Notes under the pieces: generated by a model
Seen by the model: the letters and a program-made list of their open reading frames with translations, nothing else
What the model was told of the DNA's origin: nothing
Database searches by the model: none
Shown: piece by piece, positions 60,183-64,000 of the stretch
Numbering within the stretch: the first letter of the stretch is position 1
Layout of the letters: each line of letters starts with the position of its first letter
Program-made: the position numbers and the translations under genes
Source of the DNA: Nitrospirota bacterium
GTDB taxonomy: Bacteria; Nitrospirota; Nitrospiria; Nitrospirales; Nitrospiraceae
Assembly: GCA_026387665.1 (NCBI GenBank)
Contig: JAPLLG010000008.1
Location: 1-64,000 of the forward strand
Length of the DNA stretch: 64,000 bases
Direction of reading: 5' to 3'

Positions 60183-61241
60183 TTAGGCTGCGCCGCCCAG
60201 CGCTGGCGCGAACAGGTTGGGATTCATGCTGCGCGATTGGGCTTCTGCTTTGGTGACGATGCCACGGGTCACTAAATCGACCAGCGCCATGTCCATCGTT
60301 TGCATACCGTCCTTCTGGCTGGCCTGCATGGTGCCGGGAATCTGGTGGAGCTTGCCTTCCCGGATGAGATTCCTGACGGCGGTCGTGGCGACCATGATCT
60401 CGAGCGCCGCGACACGGCCGCCTGATTTTTTCTTCAGCAGGGTCTGTGTGATGACGGCTTCCAGGGCTTCGGCGATTTGCGTGCGAATCTGGGATTGCTG
60501 GTTCGGAGGAAAGGCGTCGATGATGCGGTCGATGGTTTTCGGCGCGCTGGAGGTGTGGAGTGTGCCGAAAACCAAATGGCCAGTTTCCGCGGCGGTCAGC
60601 GCGAGCTGGATGGTTTCCAGGTCACGCATTTCTCCCACGAGGATGATGTCCGGGTCTTCGCGGAGCGCGGACTTCAGCGCATTGGCGAAGGACATGGTAT
60701 GGACCCCCAGCTCCCGCTGGTTGACCAGGCACTTTTTTGTCTTATGGACGAACTCGACCGGATCTTCGATGGTGAGGATGTGGCCTTCGAAGGTGTTGTT
60801 CAAGTAATCGACCATGGCGGCCAGTGTCGTCGATTTGCCGGAGCCGGTCGGGCCGGTGACCAGGATCAGTCCCTTTTCGCGATCGCAGAGCTGGCGCACG
60901 ATCGGCGGCATGCCGAGCTTCTCCAGCGGAATGATTTCAGTGGGAATATTGCGGAAGACGGCGCCCAGTCCGCGGGTTTGGACAAAGACATTGACGCGGA
61001 ATCTGGCGATGTCGCCTAGTTCGAATGAGAAGTCGCATTCGCGTTTTTCCTCGAAATTTTTCCGTTGGGTATCGCTCATCATGTCGTAGATGAGCGAATG
61101 GGTTTCTTCCGTGGTCAGGGGAGGATGGTCGAGCTTCTTAAGGTCCCCGTTCAGGCGGATCATCGGGGGCTCCCCGGCGCTGATGTGGCAATCCGACGCG
61201 CCTTCTTTGGCCGCGAAGGTCAGGAGCTTGGAAATATCCAT
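60183..61241 (-). CDS. pilT: Type IV pilus retraction ATPase PilT
   Basis: This 352-residue hexameric motor ATPase has GASDCHISAGEPPMIRLNGDL near the start, Walker A TGPTGSGKSTT, ILTIEDPVEFVH, AALREDPDIILVGEMRD, AETGHLVFGTLHTSSA and the AIRNLIREGK-like segment near the C-terminus. It depolymerises pilin during twitching motility and DNA uptake. It lies 35 bp upstream of pilU on the same strand, forming a pilTU operon. Confidence 0.92.
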   Translation of the reverse strand: MDISKLLTFAAKEGASDCHISAGEPPMIRLNGDLKKLDHPPLTTEETHSLIYDMMSDTQRKNFEEKRECDFSFELGDIARFRVNVFVQTRGLGAVFRNIPTEIIPLEKLGMPPIVRQLCDREKGLILVTGPTGSGKSTTLAAMVDYLNNTFEGHILTIEDPVEFVHKTKKCLVNQRELGVHTMSFANALKSALREDPDIILVGEMRDLETIQLALTAAETGHLVFGTLHTSSAPKTIDRIIDAFPPNQQSQIRTQIAEALEAVITQTLLKKKSGGRVAALEIMVATTAVRNLIREGKLHQIPGTMQASQKDGMQTMDMALVDLVTRGIVTKAEAQSRSMNPNLFAPALGGAA

Positions 61242-61410
61242 GGAGCGGACTCCTCGGTGAGAATGGATGAACGAAAGCAGGGCTTCAGCCTGTCAGGCCG
61301 CAGCATTGCTTGAGAGTCATGATGCCATAGGGTAATGGGAAAGCAAGGAAATAGCCGGAAGCGGCGACGCGGATTTGTCGAGGGGTTAGGCCCTGTAGAG
61401 AAGGCCCCCG

Positions 61411-62571
61411 TCAGATCAATTTCGAGGCCTGTCCCGCCCGTTGAAACGAGGCCAGGGCCTGGTCGATGTGGCTAGGGCTGTGCTCGGAGGTCACCGTGAC
61501 ACGAATGCGGCTGGTCGCGTCCGGGACGGTGGGAGGGCGGATCGCCGGGGCATAGATGCCTTCCGCAAACAGATGTTCGGCAAAGGAGAGCGCTCGGTCG
61601 GCATTGCCGACGAGGATCGGGATAATCGGGCTGACGCTGGGGGGGAGGTTGAATCCCAACTCTGTCAGCCCCGTGAAGAGCCGGTCCCGGTTGGCCCAGA
61701 GGCGCGCTCGCCGTTCCGGTTCCCGCTGGACGATTCGGAGGGCTGCTGTGGCTGCGGCAGCCGAACCAGGCGGCGGCGCGGTGGTAAAGATGAAGGACCG
61801 GCTCGTATTCATCAGATACTGGATCACCGTCGAGGAGCCGGCGAGGTAGGCGCCGCTGCTACCGAAGGCCTTGCCCAAGGTTCCCATCTGAAAGGGGATG
61901 CTGGTCTCAAGACCGAAGTGTTCCGCCGTACCTCGCCCATGCTCTCCCATCACGCCTGTGCCATGAGCATCATCGACGTAGAGGTCTGCTCCATAGGTCT
62001 GGGCTAACCGGCTGAGTTCCGGCAAGGGGGCGAGGTCTCCGTCCATACTGAAGAGGCCGTCGGTCACGATTAGCGTGCGCCGTGCCTGGCGTCGTGCGGC
62101 CAGCAGGGACTGTAGCTGTTCGGTATCGTTGTGGCGATAGACTCGAAAGTCCGCTGCGCTCAGACGGCAGCCGTCGAGCAAGCTGGCATGGCAGAGGCGA
62201 TCGGCCAGGATCAATCCGTTTCGTCCGATCAGTGCAGGGATGGCGCCGATGTTGGCCAGGTAGCCGGAGCTAAAGGTCAGGGCTGCTTCGGTCCCTTTGA
62301 ATTGGGCCAGCGCATCTTCCAGTTCCTGGTGCGGGGGCAAGGAGCCTGAGACCAACCGTGCGGCGCCCGCGCCCGCGCCAAACCGTTGTGTCGCTTCGAC
62401 GGAAGCCTGAATGACCTCCGGGTGCATGGCCAGCCCTAAGTAGTCGTTGGAGGCGAAGAGGAGGATCTGACGTCCTGCCATCTCCACCACCGGGCCGACG
62501 CCTGACTGGAGCGGCGTGAGCCGTCTGGTGAGATGTTTCGCGGCGAATTCGTCCAGCTGCTGTTTAAACAT
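61411..62571 (-). CDS. bioF: 8-amino-7-oxononanoate synthase
   Basis: This 386-residue PLP enzyme of the alpha-oxoamine synthase family has ILLFASNDYLGLAMHPEV, ALTFSSGYLANIGAI, DDAHGTGVMGEHGRG and the lysine region QMGTLGKAFGSSGAYLAGS. It condenses pimeloyl-ACP or -CoA with alanine in biotin synthesis. No other biotin gene is seen nearby, so it is either a stand-alone bioF or starts a biotin operon disrupted in this genome. Related KBL enzymes cannot be fully excluded. Confidence 0.85.
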   Translation of the reverse strand: MFKQQLDEFAAKHLTRRLTPLQSGVGPVVEMAGRQILLFASNDYLGLAMHPEVIQASVEATQRFGAGAGAARLVSGSLPPHQELEDALAQFKGTEAALTFSSGYLANIGAIPALIGRNGLILADRLCHASLLDGCRLSAADFRVYRHNDTEQLQSLLAARRQARRTLIVTDGLFSMDGDLAPLPELSRLAQTYGADLYVDDAHGTGVMGEHGRGTAEHFGLETSIPFQMGTLGKAFGSSGAYLAGSSTVIQYLMNTSRSFIFTTAPPPGSAAAATAALRIVQREPERRARLWANRDRLFTGLTELGFNLPPSVSPIIPILVGNADRALSFAEHLFAEGIYAPAIRPPTVPDATSRIRVTVTSEHSPSHIDQALASFQRAGQASKLI

Positions 62572-62697
62572 GGGGTCTATGTGCTTTCCGGGAATCGAAG
62601 GGAATCCGCCGCCTCATTGACAAGCTTGTCACATCCTTAGTATAAGGCCGAACACCATTTAGGGAAACGGGCTCCGCCCTCTTCGAAGAATCTATCC

Positions 62698-63486
62698 ATG
62701 AGCTACCATATCAAGGTCCCGGCAAAAACTCTTCCGGTCGATGAAGCCCACATGTTGAGCTCGCTCGACCATGCGCTGCACCGGCTACAGAATTATCGAC
62801 GCCCCCTGCTGGTCGGTCTGGGCGTATTGCTGCTTGCGGCTGCCGTGGTGGGAGGGGTCTTCTATGTGGACCGCCAGTCCGCGCAGAAAGCGCAAGAACT
62901 CGAACGTGAGGCGATGCGCTTCTTGACCGATCCTGCAGTGAACGATCCTCAAAAGATGGATCAAGCGCTGAAGGAAGCGATTGCGCGGTACCGGCAAGTG
63001 GTCGATCAATATCCTCGAACCCCCACAGCGCCACTCGCGTTGTATCATTTGGGAAATACGTTGGTCCAGGCCAATGACCTGGGTGCGGCGATCGAGGCCT
63101 ATCAACGCTATCTGGCATTCTACGGTTCGAATCCTTCCATGGCCGGGCTGGTGCAGCAACGTCTCGCCTATGCCTACTTGCTCAAGGGTGAGCGGGATCA
63201 GGCGGTCAAGGCGCTCACGGCCATTCTGGAGACGCCCGGCACATTGAACCGGGATCAGGCCCTGTTTGAATTGGCTCGGCTGGAAGAGTCTCAGTCTCGG
63301 CCTGAAGGGGCGCTCGCCCATTACCAGGAACTGATCAAGACCTATCCGAGTTCGCCATTTACCAGTGAAGCGACCATCCGGACCAAGGTTATGGACGTGA
63401 AGAAAGCGCAAGAAACGACGTCTGTCACAGCGCCAGTTGCCCCGGTTTCCCCCTCCTCCCCCTCAGCAGGCAAGAAGAAACCCTAG
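62698..63486 (+). CDS. Membrane-anchored TPR protein (YfgM-like)
   Basis: This 262-residue protein has a cytoplasmic N-terminus, one membrane helix (about 38-58; PLLVGLGVLLLAAAVVGGVFYV) and about four TPR-type helical repeats (ALYHLGNTLVQANDLGAAIEAYQRYLAF; AYAYLLKGERDQAVKALTAIL; LFELARLEESQSRPEGALAHYQELI). It ends in a Pro/Ser-rich tail. The topology matches YfgM-like proteins that help periplasmic quality control. It is divergent from bioF. Confidence 0.8.
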   Translation: MSYHIKVPAKTLPVDEAHMLSSLDHALHRLQNYRRPLLVGLGVLLLAAAVVGGVFYVDRQSAQKAQELEREAMRFLTDPAVNDPQKMDQALKEAIARYRQVVDQYPRTPTAPLALYHLGNTLVQANDLGAAIEAYQRYLAFYGSNPSMAGLVQQRLAYAYLLKGERDQAVKALTAILETPGTLNRDQALFELARLEESQSRPEGALAHYQELIKTYPSSPFTSEATIRTKVMDVKKAQETTSVTAPVAPVSPSSPSAGKKKP

Positions 63487-63590
63487 CAGGTTAAAGACCG
63501 CCGCTCGTGAAGCGTGACGAGGATCTCGCAAGCAGCGATAATCCCGTCTGCGAACGACGAGATACGAGATGCCAACGACGAAGTTTTGCG

Positions 63591-64000
63591 TTAGCGGCTA
63601 ATGACGAGGAAATCGCCCGGTCGGATGTTCGGACTGGAGAGATTGTTCTTGGTCTTGAGCGTCTTGACGGGAATGCGAAACCGCTTTGATACTTTTCCCA
63701 GCGTGTCTCCCACGCGCACTTTATACCAATGTGACGAGGCGGCTGCTGCAACCTGCGTCTTCTCCGGAAGTTGTGGGAACTTATAGGCCGGAATGCGGTC
63801 CTGCAGCTGCTCGACTTTCGCTTTCATGCCCACCGGCACCTTGAGATGATAGGTCTCGTTGCCCGGGGGGGTGGCGTCTCGCCGTAGCTCAGGATTGAGG
63901 AGCCGGAGTTCTTCATAGGGAATGCCGGTGGCATTGGCGATCGCGCGGAAATGGACGGTTCGGCTGATGATCGCCTCATCGAATTGATGCGGCTCGGCCG
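63591..64000 (-). CDS. LysM-containing lytic transglycosylase, C-terminal part (partial)
   Basis: Only the last 136 residues are in the window; the gene enters from the right edge. The visible part reads FDEAIISRTVHFRAIANATG, then YEELRLLNPELRRDATPPG. After a spacer comes a LysM domain (WYKVRVGDTLGKVSKRFRIPVKTLKTKNNL, then IRPGDFLVISR). This is the C-terminal layout of MltD-type murein transglycosylases. The catalytic domain would lie outside the window, so the enzyme class is inferred from the C-terminus. Confidence 0.75.
   Translation of the reverse strand, partial: AEPHQFDEAIISRTVHFRAIANATGIPYEELRLLNPELRRDATPPGNETYHLKVPVGMKAKVEQLQDRIPAYKFPQLPEKTQVAAAASSHWYKVRVGDTLGKVSKRFRIPVKTLKTKNNLSSPNIRPGDFLVISR

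Noticed and set aside
1-64000. CRISPR array
   Set aside because: No set of regularly spaced 20-40 bp direct repeats with unique spacers was seen; the only regular array is the 10-bp iteron block.

Overview
The window looks like a chromosomal segment of a Gram-negative, GC-rich bacterium, most likely a Nitrospira-type member of the Nitrospirota. That placement is an inference from the gene content (complex cobalamin locus, many c-type cytochromes, a porin-cytochrome fusion, type IV pilus motors, a heme-containing chemoreceptor) and not from a marker gene. It divides into an accessory island on the left (1 to about 17,300) and apparent core chromosome on the right.

Island (1-17,301). The left edge is the minus-strand structural and replication module of a filamentous phage (inovirus): HTH protein, Rep_trans initiator, a zinc-ribbon/pV-like protein with an internal start, two tiny membrane peptides, a TspB/pIII-like adsorption protein and a DUF2523/pVI-like protein cut by the window edge. 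A type I restriction-modification locus follows (hsdR, an AlbA_2/HATPase protein, hsdM, hsdS, an unknown protein). Next come a small minus-strand operon with a two-TM protein and a nest of toxin-antitoxin genes. An IS1-type transposon of about 2.9 kb, carrying an XRE-M78 operon and a small basic protein as cargo, has split a higA antitoxin gene: the 3' half lies at 13,067-13,183 and the 5' half at 16,076-16,287. The island ends at a 45-bp copy of the 3' half of a tRNA-Lys(UUU), broken exactly in the anticodon loop. This is the signature of an integration site.

Cobalamin region (19,477-37,691). A B12 riboswitch with an intrinsic terminator precedes a tightly overlapping operon for the early-cobalt route: cbiX-ferredoxin fusion, DUF3209, a flavin reductase-like protein, an unknown, cbiD, cbiC, cbiET, cbiL, cbiG, cbiH, an unknown, cbiF, cobA-hemD, bluB, cbiA and cbiP, then a NiCoT cobalt transporter. 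A second B12 riboswitch, with a hairpin next to the Shine-Dalgarno, precedes a TonB-dependent receptor. No cbiJ/cobK reductase is recognisable.

Envelope and signalling region (38,004-64,000). This holds a lipoprotein cytochrome c and a monoheme beta-barrel fusion resembling Cyc2/Cyc572, then a six-gene envelope operon ending in a MacB/LolD-type ABC transporter. A large PAS/GAF histidine kinase with a NarL-type regulator follows. A sigma-28-like promoter precedes a small protein and a heme-binding chemoreceptor. Further right are a MarR regulator with a cysteine cluster opposite a cysteine-rich protein, two lipoproteins, tRNA-Glu, an FGE-fold protein, a cytochrome c, pilU and pilT, bioF, a TPR membrane protein and the end of a LysM lytic transglycosylase.
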